In this document: one piece after another, positions 42,101-50,500 of the stretch | Numbering within the stretch: the first letter of the stretch is position 1 | Layout of the letters: each line of letters opens with the position of its first letter | Source: Nonomuraea harbinensis | Lineage (GTDB): Bacteria; Actinomycetota; Actinomycetes; Streptosporangiales; Streptosporangiaceae | Reading direction: 5' to 3' | NCBI RefSeq assembly: GCF_019396385.1 | Contig: NZ_JAHKRN010000037.1 | Location: forward strand, 1 to 64,000 | Length of the DNA stretch: 64,000 bases | Notes under the pieces: model-generated | The model's input: only the letters and a program-made list of their open reading frames with translations | Told to the model about the DNA's origin: nothing | Databases searched by the model: none | Program-made: the position numbers and the translations under genes

Positions 42101-44355
42101 TGCCCGACTGGTTCCGCCTGTTCACCGAGCACCAGGAGCCCGTCCAGCCGCCCGAGCCGGAAGGCGCGCTGCGCGCGCACGTCCCCGCCGCGCCCACGGA
42201 CGCCGACCTGGCCGCCTTGGTCGCCACGGCGCGCCGGGCGATCGCCGGTGGGCTGCCCCTCGTCGTCACCGACGAGGCCGACTGCGCCTCCGGGTTCGTC
42301 GCCGCCCTGCGCCAGGAGCATCCGGACGCCGACGTCCATTGGCTCGGCGTGGATCGCGCGGGCCGGACCTACGAGGTCCGGCACTCGCCCATGGCCCGCC
42401 CGCGCAGCGATCCCCCGCTGCGGCGGGACGACGTGGTCGTCATCACCGGCGGAGGCAAGGGGATCGGGCTGGAAGCCGGGCTGACCCTCGCGAAGGCGTA
42501 CGGGGTCCGGGTGGCGCTGATCGGCCGGTCGGATCCCGGCACCGACCCCGAACTGGCCGGCGGCCTGGAGAGGCTGCGGGCCGCCGGGGTGGTGGCCGCC
42601 TACCGCAGGGCGGACGTCACCGACGCCGCCGCTGTCACGCGGGCCATGGCGGAGCTGGCCGAGCTCGGCCCGATCGCCGGGGTCGTGCATGCCAGCGGGA
42701 TCAACCGGCCCGCCCTCTTCGGCGAGCTCACGGACGAGGACTTCGCCGAGCACGCCCGTACGAAATGTGCCGGTCTGGCCAACGTGCTCGCCGCCGTCGA
42801 TCTCAGCGGGCTGCGGCTCCTCCTCGCGTACGGGTCCGTGATCGGGCGGTTCGGGCTGGCCGGCGAGACGCACTACGCCCTGGCCAACGGACGGCTCCAG
42901 GCCATGGTGCGCGCCCTCGCGCCCCGGCTGCCCGACGGCTGCGTCAGCGCGACGCTGGCCTGGACCGTGTGGTCCGGGGCGGGGATGGCCGAACGGCTCG
43001 GCGTGGTCGACCACCTCGCCGGCGCCGGGATCGGCACCCTGCCCGCGGAACGGGGCGCGGAGCTGCTGCTGGACGCCATAGCGGCAGGTCCGGCCGGGGA
43101 GACCATCGTCATCAGCGGCCGGCTTCCCCAGCTCGACCGCGCGCAGGTCACCCCGCCGCGGCATCCGCTCCTGCACCGCCTGCTCAGGTTCGTCCCGGGG
43201 GTCGAGGTGGCGGCCGAGTGCGAGCTGGACGCGTCGCGCGCGTTCCTGGCCGACCACCAGCTCCACGGGGTGCGGCTGCTGCCCGCCGTCTGCGCTCTGG
43301 AGGCCATGGCCCAGGCCGCGGAGATGCTCGGCACTCCCGCTCGCACGATCACGGACGCCCGGTTCGAACGACCGGTCATCGTGCCCGCCGACGGGACGCG
43401 GACCATCCGGATCCACGCCCTGCGCCACCCCGACGGCAGCGTGGCGGTCACCGTCCGCAGCGCGGAGACCGACTTCTCCGCCGACCACTTCGCCGGGCGG
43501 GTCGTCCCCGGGCCGGCCGATCCGCCGGACGTCGAGGTCCCCGCCGGTGACCCGCCCGGCCACGAACCGGCCGACCTGTACGGATCGCTGTTCTTCCACG
43601 GCCCGGCGTTCCGGCGCCTGACCCGTTTCGAGTCCCTCTTCCCCACCGGCTGCCGGGCGGTGCTGTCCGGGGCCGGCGAGGACCTGGGGCTGGGCGAGCC
43701 GGTTCTGGGGGACGCCGCCCTGCACGACGCGGCCATCCACGTCCTGCAGGCGTGCGTGCCCCACCGGCGCCTCCTGCCGGTCGCCTGTGATCGCTTCCAG
43801 GTGCACGACGGCGCCCGGTCCGCCGACGTGGTCGTCGAGGCGGTCGAACGGGAACACCAGGGCGTCGACTACACCTACGACGTCCTGGCCCGGTCCGTGG
43901 ACGGGCGTCCCCTGTTCAGCTGGTCGGGGTTGCGGCTGCGCGACACCGGGCCGCTGCGCCTGGACGCCGTCCCGCCGCTGCTGACCGGCCCGTACCTCGA
44001 ACGCGTGGTGGGGGACCTGTGCCCGGGGGCGGCCGCCGTGAGCCAGGAGTGGGTGGAGCTGGACGGCCCGCCGCTCCCACTCGGTCCCGAGTGGACGGAT
44101 CAGGCCGAGCAGCTGGCGCGCCTGACCGGCGAGTCCCGCACCTCTCTGAACTCGCGGCTGAGTGCGGTGCTCAAGTGTCTGCCCGAAGCGGGCCAGGCCA
44201 GGTCGCTCCAGGTCGAGGCCGCGTACGAGCACGGCTGGATCAAACTCAGCGGCCCGTCCGGGTCTGCCGTCCTGTCCGGCCTGCTCACCCTGAACGATTC
44301 CGGCGGCCCGCCACGACCCATGGTCGTCGCCGTGCTCACCCAGGAGAGGCGATGA
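39148..44355 (+). CDS. pksE: Enediyne-type iterative PKS (PKSE): KS-AT-ACP-KR-DH with shortened C-terminal domain
   Basis: 1735 aa. KS (1-440): Cys208 in VDGACASS, His341 in EGHGTGT, His378 in NIGHTKAA. AT (about 560-840): Ser632 in LGHSVGE. ACP (about 900-975): Ser935 in LHMNSLQV. KR (about 1095-1320): VVITGGGKGIGLEAG, Tyr in HYALANG. DH (about 1335-1600): His1370 in DHQLHGVRLLP. The order is that of PKSE, which makes the linear polyene precursor of enediynes. Known PKSEs end in an integrated PPTase of about 200+ residues; here only about 120 residues follow DH and the usual W-x-A-x-E-x-L-x-KAG block reads SRLSAVLKCLPEAG, lacking its Glu and Lys, and the N-terminal metal-binding part of a PPTase is not visible. 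ACP loading therefore probably needs another PPTase. Operon-internal; ATG 5 bp after unbU. Confidence 0.93.
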   Translation: MTDVAIVGMGCRYPDAAGPDRLWELVMARRRAFRPIPATRLNLADYDTGDPDSTYVRYAALLEGWSFDRARHRVPGTTYRVTDPAHWLALDVAADTLAAAGFADASGLDRDRVGVVLGNTLTGEFTRATAMRLRWPYVRRVLREAMAGEDLGESVRDQLVKRAEELFKAPFPEPTDESLAGALSNTIAGRVCNHFDLHGGGFTVDGACASSLLAVIHACVALTSGDLDFALAGGVDLSLDPFELVGFARTGALARTDMRVYDASPTGFWPGEGCGMVALMRAEDALALGRRPLALIRGWGVSSDGRGGISRPEPDGQLLALRRAYERAGFGADTVGYFEGHGTGTAVGDHAELQAMRAVRGQGRRPAFVGSIKANIGHTKAAAGVAGLIKATLAVHHQIVPPTTGSHTPHELLGDGLTVAEGPVPWPSAPVRAAVSAMGFGGINTHLVVERAGSARRTRLSAVQERMARTPTDTEVFAVTADSSAALTGKLRHVARLAETLSFSELTDLAARLAGEPQGSHRVAFTAHHPGQLARRAERAAALAGRAAAESGVFSGVGPPGKVGLLFTGQGGPARGDAGALGRLYDGARAYFTGEEGIDTAIVQPAVFRASMAALRWLDSLGVAAVAALGHSVGEIAALTWSGAIDEEAALELVTERGRIMGEVGAPGTGMASVSAPASRAAALIEGLDLVVAADNGASTVVAGPWTEVETLVRRAGADGVTATRLEVSHAFHSPAVRQAVAPFTICLDKAPFTEPVGPVYSTVTGTELRAGTDLRRHLAAQITDPVRFREALDLLAAECDLLVEAGPGHSLATLATAHLGGSPPAVSVDAGAAGARGPLETAAALFAAGATDSLRSLFDQRFHRPFALDREPVFLTNPCETAPEPVPSAAPERPRPEGGGVAEIVRELVGAALELEPDAIADDDHLLADLHMNSLQVVQLAAESASACGKALPPVLPSIAEATVGDLIAAVEAFPRAEEHTLDLPDWFRLFTEHQEPVQPPEPEGALRAHVPAAPTDADLAALVATARRAIAGGLPLVVTDEADCASGFVAALRQEHPDADVHWLGVDRAGRTYEVRHSPMARPRSDPPLRRDDVVVITGGGKGIGLEAGLTLAKAYGVRVALIGRSDPGTDPELAGGLERLRAAGVVAAYRRADVTDAAAVTRAMAELAELGPIAGVVHASGINRPALFGELTDEDFAEHARTKCAGLANVLAAVDLSGLRLLLAYGSVIGRFGLAGETHYALANGRLQAMVRALAPRLPDGCVSATLAWTVWSGAGMAERLGVVDHLAGAGIGTLPAERGAELLLDAIAAGPAGETIVISGRLPQLDRAQVTPPRHPLLHRLLRFVPGVEVAAECELDASRAFLADHQLHGVRLLPAVCALEAMAQAAEMLGTPARTITDARFERPVIVPADGTRTIRIHALRHPDGSVAVTVRSAETDFSADHFAGRVVPGPADPPDVEVPAGDPPGHEPADLYGSLFFHGPAFRRLTRFESLFPTGCRAVLSGAGEDLGLGEPVLGDAALHDAAIHVLQACVPHRRLLPVACDRFQVHDGARSADVVVEAVEREHQGVDYTYDVLARSVDGRPLFSWSGLRLRDTGPLRLDAVPPLLTGPYLERVVGDLCPGAAAVSQEWVELDGPPLPLGPEWTDQAEQLARLTGESRTSLNSRLSAVLKCLPEAGQARSLQVEAAYEHGWIKLSGPSGSAVLSGLLTLNDSGGPPRPMVVAVLTQERR

Positions 44356-44792
44356 ATCCTTTCTACGAACACCGCCAGGTGGTGACCTTCGCGGACACCA
44401 ACGTGGTCGGGAACGTGTACTTCACCCATTACTTCGAGTGGCAGGGCCGCTGCCGGGAACGGTTCCTCGCCGACCAGGCGCCGGAGGTCCTCCAGGAGCT
44501 CACCCGCGACCTCGCCCTGGTGACGGCCGACTGCGCGTGCGAGTTCTTCGCCGAGCTGTACGCGCTCGACGAGGTGTCGATCCGCATGTCGCTGGGCGGC
44601 ATCGAGGCCAACCGGGTGACCATGGAGTTCCACTACTACCGGCTGGGCGCCGGTCCGGCTCTGCTCGTCGCCCGGGGACGGCAGACGATCGCGTGCATGC
44701 GCCGCGACTCCGGCGGCGCCCTCCACCCGACGGAGATCCCCGGCCCGCTCAGGCGGGCGCTCGACCCTTACCGTCCCGTCCCGGCAGCCTAG
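44352..44792 (+). CDS. E10: Enediyne hot-dog thioesterase E10 (CalE7/SgcE10-like)
   Basis: 146 aa hot-dog fold thioesterase: FADTNVVGNVYFTHYFEWQG then RCRERFL, CEFFAELYALDEVSIRMSL and VTMEFHYYRL. Asn17 and Arg35 correspond in position and spacing to the residues essential in CalE7 (Asn19, Arg37, from memory); these enzymes lack the usual acidic catalytic residue. It hydrolyses the polyene from the PKS ACP, giving heptaene or related products in vitro. ATG overlaps the PKS TGA by 4 bp. Confidence 0.92.
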   Translation: MNPFYEHRQVVTFADTNVVGNVYFTHYFEWQGRCRERFLADQAPEVLQELTRDLALVTADCACEFFAELYALDEVSIRMSLGGIEANRVTMEFHYYRLGAGPALLVARGRQTIACMRRDSGGALHPTEIPGPLRRALDPYRPVPAA

Positions 44793-44804
44793 GAGGACCG
44801 CCCC

Positions 44805-45416
44805 GTGGATCCGCGGATCGGCATCATCGGGTGCGGGCGGATGGGCACGGCCCTGGCCCGGCTCATCGACCTGCACCGGATACCGCTGCTGCTGGCCAAC
44901 CGGACGCCCGGACGGGCCGCCGCGCTCGCCGCCGAGCTGTCGTGCGCGCGGGCCGTGCCGCCGGAGGAGGCCGCCGCCGAGTCCGATCTGACCATCCTGG
45001 CCACGCCCATCGACGCCACCTGCCGTGACGTGGCGCCCCAGCTGCGGCGGACGCGGTCCGTCATCGTCGACGTGTCCAACCCGTGCTTCGGTGAGCCTGC
45101 CGCGCCGCCCTACGCCTCGGCGGCGCAGCGGATCGCCGCGGCGCTGCCCGGTTGCGCCGTGGTGAAGGCGTTCAACTGCCTGTCGGCACGATGGATCAGC
45201 GCCTACATCCGCGCGCCCGGCCTGGTCACGATCCCCATCGCGGGCGACGACCCCGATGCCAAGCTGCTCGTCACCCGGTTCTGCAAGCAGCTGGGATTCG
45301 ACATCGCCGACGCCGGGCCCCTGGCCAACAGCCGGTGCATCGAAAGCCTGACCGAGCTGCTGCTGTGCCTCGACGCCGACTCGATCGGCGTGAAGCTCGT
45401 GCCGGCCCTCCCCTGA
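44805..45416 (+). CDS. NADPH/F420-type Rossmann oxidoreductase (NpdG/F420-dependent NADP reductase-like)
   Basis: 203 aa. Rossmann motif RIGIIGCGRMGTALARLI, LANRTPGRAAAL, SDLTILATPI, VIVDVSNPCFG and AVVKAFNCLSARWI: the NADPH-dependent F420 reductase/NpdG-like family, which often binds NADPH without F420. May supply reduced cofactor or reduce an intermediate. GTG start with AGGAGG nine bases upstream, 12 bp after the thioesterase, so still part of the enediyne operon. Reduced deazaflavin could serve the luciferase-type enzymes at either end of the region, but this is speculation. Confidence 0.8.
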   Translation: MDPRIGIIGCGRMGTALARLIDLHRIPLLLANRTPGRAAALAAELSCARAVPPEEAAAESDLTILATPIDATCRDVAPQLRRTRSVIVDVSNPCFGEPAAPPYASAAQRIAAALPGCAVVKAFNCLSARWISAYIRAPGLVTIPIAGDDPDAKLLVTRFCKQLGFDIADAGPLANSRCIESLTELLLCLDADSIGVKLVPALP

Positions 45417-45460
45417 CCGCGGCCGCGCCGTCCCCCACGAAACCGATCCCAGGAGTCGTC

Positions 45461-46003
45461 ATGTCCGCTCCCGCCATCAGCCGTTCGACGCTCAACGAGC
45501 GACACCACAAGACGGCTCTCGGTGTCTTCCTCGTGATCGTCCTCGCGCACTGGGCGGAACACGTCGTCCAGGCGATCCAGATCTACGCGCTGGGCTGGCC
45601 GGTCCCCGAGGCGCGCGGACTGCTCGGGCTGCCGTTCCCCTGGCTCGTCACCTCGGAATGGATGCACTACGGCTACGCCCTGGTCATGCTCGTGGGGCTG
45701 ATCCTGCTGCGCCCGGGCTTCACCGGCCGTTCCAGGACCTGGTGGACCGTCGCGCTGGCCATCCAGTTCTGGCATCACATCGAGCACCTGCTCCTGCTGA
45801 TCCAGGCGCTGTCGGGGACGTACCTGGCCGGGCGGGCCGCGCCCACCAGCGTCATCCAGCTCGTGATCCCCCGCGTCGAGCTGCATCTGTTCTACAACGC
45901 CGTGGTCTTCGCGCCGATGGTGGTGGCCATGGTGCTGCACCGGCGTCCGCGCCTGGAAGAACGCGCCGTCATGCGGTGCGACTGCGCGCTCCAGCCCGCA
46001 TGA
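45461..46003 (+). CDS. Small His-rich membrane protein, unknown function
   Basis: 180 aa, four hydrophobic helices. Histidines sit in or next to them: VIVLAHWAEHVVQAI (HxxxH), SEWMHYGYALVML, QFWHHIEHLLLLI (HHxxH) and RVELHLFYNAVVF. The spacing could bind heme or two metal ions, as in membrane oxygenases and desaturases, but no known family is recognised. ATG at 45461, 44 bp after the reductase; its TGA overlaps the next ATG. Co-transcribed with the enediyne cassette, so a pathway-specific membrane redox step or binding function is likely. Confidence 0.7.
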   Translation: MSAPAISRSTLNERHHKTALGVFLVIVLAHWAEHVVQAIQIYALGWPVPEARGLLGLPFPWLVTSEWMHYGYALVMLVGLILLRPGFTGRSRTWWTVALAIQFWHHIEHLLLLIQALSGTYLAGRAAPTSVIQLVIPRVELHLFYNAVVFAPMVVAMVLHRRPRLEERAVMRCDCALQPA

Positions 46004-46503
46004 GGTTCCGCCCCTCCCCGCCGATGGCCGTCGTCCTGCTGCTGGTCGCCGCGCTCGCGCTGTCCTGGACGCTGCCCGGGATCGGCCCGGCGCTACGGCT
46101 CGCCACCGGCCACGGCCTGCGGGGGACCTTCACCGCGCAGCGCCTGGACTGCCTGCGCCACCCCGGGCACGAGAGCTGCGCCTGGACCGGCGCGTTCCGC
46201 TCCCGCGACGGCCTCGTCCAGCGCACGGAGGTCACCCTCGCGGGCAGCGACCGGGGCACCCATCGAGCGGGCCAGCGGGTCGAGGCGGTCGACGTGGGGC
46301 TGACCAACCGCGTCTACGGCCCGGGCGGCTCCGCCGAATGGGTCTTCACCGTACTGCTGGCCCTGGCCGAGCTGGCGCTCCTGGCCTTCGCCCTCATGGC
46401 GATCGCCGGAGCGATCCGGCGCGGTGAAGGGACGCGTTCCGCCGCCGGGGCGTCGCCGTCAGCGCCAGCCGAGTGCGGGGGCGACGTGGGTCAGGACCGA
46501 TGA
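46000..46503 (+). CDS. Small membrane protein, unknown function
   Basis: 167 aa. Two hydrophobic helices (about 8-32, VVLLLVAALALSWTLPGIG; about 113-140, VFTVLLALAELALLAFALMAI) enclose an extracytoplasmic-looking region of about 80 residues with DCLRHPGHESCAWTG (two Cys) and QRVEAVDVGLTNRVYG. A short hydrophilic tail follows. Coupled to the preceding gene by ATGA and ending inside the convergent luciferase-like gene (45-bp overlap). Last gene of the operon. No family recognised. Confidence 0.65.
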   Translation: MRFRPSPPMAVVLLLVAALALSWTLPGIGPALRLATGHGLRGTFTAQRLDCLRHPGHESCAWTGAFRSRDGLVQRTEVTLAGSDRGTHRAGQRVEAVDVGLTNRVYGPGGSAEWVFTVLLALAELALLAFALMAIAGAIRRGEGTRSAAGASPSAPAECGGDVGQDR

Positions 46504-47481
46504 GAGCAGGTGGGCGTTGTAGTCCACGCCGAGCTGGCTGGGCACCGTCAGCAGGAGCGTGTCGGCCGCGGCTATCGCCTCGTCGGCGGCCAGCTCCTTG
46601 ACGAGCACGTCGGGCTCGGCGGCGTACGTGCGCCCGAAGACGGCCCTGGTGGTGGCGTCGATGAAGCCGACCTGGTCGGAGCTGGTGCGCTCGTGGCCGA
46701 AGTACGCGCGGTCGGTCTCGTTGACGATCGGCATGATCGAGCGGCTCACCGACACCCGCGGCTCGCCCTCGTGGCCGGCCTCCTTCCACGCCTCCCGGTA
46801 GGCCGCGATCTGCTCGGCCTGCTGCACGTGGAACGGCTTGCCGTTCTCGTCGTCCTTGAGCGTGGAGCTCATCAGGTGCATGCCGAGCCCGGCGGCCCAC
46901 TTCGCGGTGGCGTTCGAGCCGGAACCCCACCAGACGCGCCGGCGCAGCCCTTCCGAGTGCGGTTCGAGACGGAGCAGTCCGGGCGGGTTGGGGAACATCG
47001 GCCGCGGGTTCGGCTGGGCGAACCCCTCGCCCTCCAGCACCTTGAGGAAGACCTCCGCGTGCCTGCGCGCCATGTCCCCCTCGGTCTCGCCCTCGGCCGG
47101 CTCGTAGCCGAAGTAGCGCCAGCCGTCGATCACCTGCTCGGGTGATCCGCGGCTGATGCCGAGCTGGAGCCGCCCGCCCGCGATGAGGTCGGCCGCGCCG
47201 GCGTCCTCGGCCATGTAGAGGGCGTTCTCGTACCGCATGTCGATGACGCCCGTGCCGATCTCGATCCGGCTGGTCCGCGCGCCGACGGCCGCCAGCAGCG
47301 GGAACGGGCTCGCGAGCTGCCGGGCGAAGTGGTGGACGCGGAAGTAGGCGCCGTCGGCCCCGAGCTCCTCGGCGGCGACCGCGAGCTCGATCGACTGCAG
47401 CAGGGTGTCGGACGCGCTGCGCGCCTTGGAATACGGCGAGGACGACCAGTGCCCGAAGCTCAGAAACCCGATCTTCTTCAT
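46459..47481 (-). CDS. Luciferase-like (LLM) flavin-dependent monooxygenase
   Basis: 340 aa TIM-barrel flavoprotein: IGFLSFGHWSSSP, ADGAYFRVHHFARQLASPFP, GTGVIDMRYENALYMAEDAG, AADLIAGGRLQLGISRGSPE. The VHHF-type block and size resemble alkanal or bacterial-luciferase-like FMN monooxygenases common in actinobacteria, many housekeeping. ATG at 47481 is chosen by homologue-like start (MKKIGFLSFGH), though its ribosome site is weak; a GTG at 47502 is possible. Convergent with the enediyne operon; may or may not belong to the cluster. Confidence 0.85.
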   Translation of the reverse strand: MKKIGFLSFGHWSSSPYSKARSASDTLLQSIELAVAAEELGADGAYFRVHHFARQLASPFPLLAAVGARTSRIEIGTGVIDMRYENALYMAEDAGAADLIAGGRLQLGISRGSPEQVIDGWRYFGYEPAEGETEGDMARRHAEVFLKVLEGEGFAQPNPRPMFPNPPGLLRLEPHSEGLRRRVWWGSGSNATAKWAAGLGMHLMSSTLKDDENGKPFHVQQAEQIAAYREAWKEAGHEGEPRVSVSRSIMPIVNETDRAYFGHERTSSDQVGFIDATTRAVFGRTYAAEPDVLVKELAADEAIAAADTLLLTVPSQLGVDYNAHLLSSVLTHVAPALGWR

Positions 47482-47531
47482 ACGCACTTCAACATTCCGC
47501 ACGTCAAGGAGATTCCATCACCGCCCGGCGG

Positions 47532-50500
47532 TCAGTCGCCGTATTTCTTCACAGCCTCGTAGTAGATGACCGCGAGGTGGCCGCAGAGCGCTTGGTACTG
47601 CCGGTCGAGCTGCGAGTCGCAGGCATGGTACAGGTCCTGGAGGAACAGCAGGTCGGTGTGCGTCTTGGCGCCGTAGCCCCAGAAGCCCATCTTCTTGGCG
47701 TTGCGATAGCCGAAGTCGTGCCGCAGGCAGGCATCCTTGAAATCGACCCGTTGGAGACCGACGTACGGTTTGTCCGGGGCCATGCTGCAGCCGTCGCTGT
47801 CCCAGTCGAAGGTGTAGGACGCGTAGTAGCCCCGGCTGAACGTGGAGTCGTACCACCAGGCCCGCCCGCCGGCGCCGAACGCCATCAGCTGGTTGTACAT
47901 CTGACGCTTCGGCATGAGCAGCATCGCCGTCCGGACGACGCTGTCGCGCTCTCCTGCCGGGTTGACGGCCGCGACCTTGATCTCGTACCTGATCGGGGCC
48001 ACCCACTTCAGCGTCATCGAGGTCTTCGTGGTCGGATACTTGCTCCGGGTCCACGAGCCGTAGTACGGGAAGACCGGGCGCCAGTACACCCGGTACATGA
48101 CCCCCGGTGTGGGGCTGGGGTTCCAGTCGATCTTGATGCTGCCGATGGCCGAGGACACCCTGGGGTTGTCCGGCGGGTACGGGTAGACGTGGGTGGGGCC
48201 GCTCCTGACGGTGTTGCCGGGCTCGCTCGCCCCCCAGCGGTTCACGGCGACGACGCGGAAGTCGTAGGAGTAGCCGGTCCACAGGGGGTAGGTCAGGCGG
48301 ACGCTGGTCCCGATCGTGGGGTAGGCGAAGTAGTACCAGGTGGAGCTGGAGGCCGACTTGAAGTGCACCCAGTAGTACGCGTACGGCGTGTCACTCGGAT
48401 CCCAGCTCAGGTGCACATAGCCGTACCCGCCACTGGCTCTCAGATTCTTCGGCGCGGTCGGCCGCACCGACTTGGGGCCGGTGGTGACGACGTTCGAGGG
48501 GCCGCTCATGCCGTCGGCGTTCTCGGCGACGACGCGGAAGTCGTACAGGAAGTCGTTCCACAGCGGGGTGGTCAGGCGCGCCGAGAGCGCGGTGGTGGGG
48601 TAGCCGAAGGTGTACCAGGTGGAGTTGCCCTTGGAGCGGAACTGCACCCAGTAGAAGACCACCTGCGACGCCGCCCCGGGGGACCACGCCAGGTCCACGT
48701 ACCCGTCGCCGGTGCCGGTGACGCGCAGGCTCTTGGGGGCGGCGGGGGCCGCCAGCACGGTGCGCTCCCCCGCCGGGACGGCGGGCTCGGCGACCGCCGC
48801 GGCCTCGGGCCTGGCCTCGGGGTCGTCGGCGTGCGCCGACAGGATTGCGGGTCCGGCCTTCGCCGTCCCGCGCGCCGCCGAGGCCGTTCCCGGAACGGTC
48901 ACCCGCACCGGGTCGGAGTCGGGGCCGTCGCCGACCGCGTCGGTGGCGGCCACCTTGAAGTCGTACACGTGCCCGGCCGTGAACGGCCCCAGCTCCGCCG
49001 AGGCGGTGACTGCCGGGTACCCGAACTTCGTGTACGCGCTCTCCCCGGCCGTGACGTCCCGCCGGTACACCCAGTAGTACACGTCGGGGATGGCGGTCCA
49101 GGCGAGCTTGACGGTGCCGCCGGCCTGGGCGGCCGCGGTCAGGCCGGTGACCTTGGGCGGCGGCTGCGGTGCCGGCGTCGCCCTGACGACCGCCCCCGCC
49201 GGTCCTTCACCCGCCTGGCTGATGCCGCTCACCTTGAACTCGTAGACGTGCGAGTTGACCAGCGGCTCCACGGTCAGAGCCGGCTCCTGCACCGGATACG
49301 GCAGGCGGGCGAAAGCCGCGCCCGCGGTGACGTCCCGCGCGTACACCCAGAACATCTCGGCGCCGGTCGGCGCCGTCCACGTCAGGCGCACGCTCTGGTC
49401 GCCCGCCACCGCCTTCAGCCCCGTGGGCGCGGACGGCGGCGTCACCTTCGCCACGGCGCTGACCACCGCGCTGGCAGCGCCCTCGCCGCCGTCGCCCACG
49501 GCGACCACCTTGAACTCGTAGGTGTTGCCGTCGATCAGGGAGCCGATCTTCGCGGGCGGGGCCTCGACAGGGGCATCCACGCGGGTGAACGTGGTGTGCC
49601 CGGCGCTCACGTCCCGCCGGTCGATCCAGTAGGCGCGGGCGCCCGGCGAAGGCGTCCACGACAGCTCGACCGTGCCGTCGGCCAGCGGGGTGGCCTTCAG
49701 CCCGGCCGGCGCGGCGGGCGGCGCCACCCGGGCCGTCACGCTGACCGTGTTCCCGGCCGGTCCCTCCCCTGCCTCGTTGCCCGCGCTGACCTTGAACTCG
49801 TAGGTGTTGCCGCTCAGCAACGGCTCCACCTTGGTGGTGGTCTCCTCGACCGGGGCGTCCAGCTTGGTGAAACCGGTCTCGCCCGCGGTCACGTCCCTGC
49901 GGTGGATCCAGTAGACGTCGGCCCTGGCGGCGGCCGTCCACGACAGCGTGACCGCGCCGTCGGACTCCGCCTTCGCCGTCAGGCCCGTGGGAGCGGCCGG
50001 CGGCGCGAGCGTGAGGGTGACCCGCGCCAGGTTCGTCGGCGGGCTCTCGCCGACCGTGTTGACCGCGGTGACCTTGAACTCGAAGGTGTGCGTACGCGCC
50101 AGCCCCGTCAGGGTGGCGCCGGTCGCCGCCGGGTCGTCGACCGGCACCTCGGTGAACAGCGTCTCGCCGGCGGTGACGTCGCGCTGGTAGACGCGGTACC
50201 TGACCTCGCTCTCGGCCGCCGTCCATGTCAGGTCGACGTCGCCGGTGTCGGTCGCGGTGGCCCGCAGGCCGGTGGGGGCGGCGGGCGCGGTGCGGCGTCC
50301 GCCGATGGAGACGACCGGGGTGGGCGGCCCTTCGACGCCGCCGACGGTCACCGCGCTGACCTGGTACGTGTAGGTGTGGCCGTCCTCCAGGCCGGCGTTC
50401 AGGTAGGAGGTGGTGTCCGCCGGGGCCCCGATCCGGGTGAGGTGCGTCTGCCCGGCCGTCACGTCACGGCGGTAGATCCAGTAGTCGAGATCGCTGCCCG

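Noticed and set aside
38971..44232. Very long open frame (over 1700 codons) on the minus strand opposite the PKS
   Set aside because: It is the mirror of GC-rich codon usage; its translation is a low-complexity Gly/Arg/Asp mixture without any family motif, while the plus strand encodes an obvious PKS.
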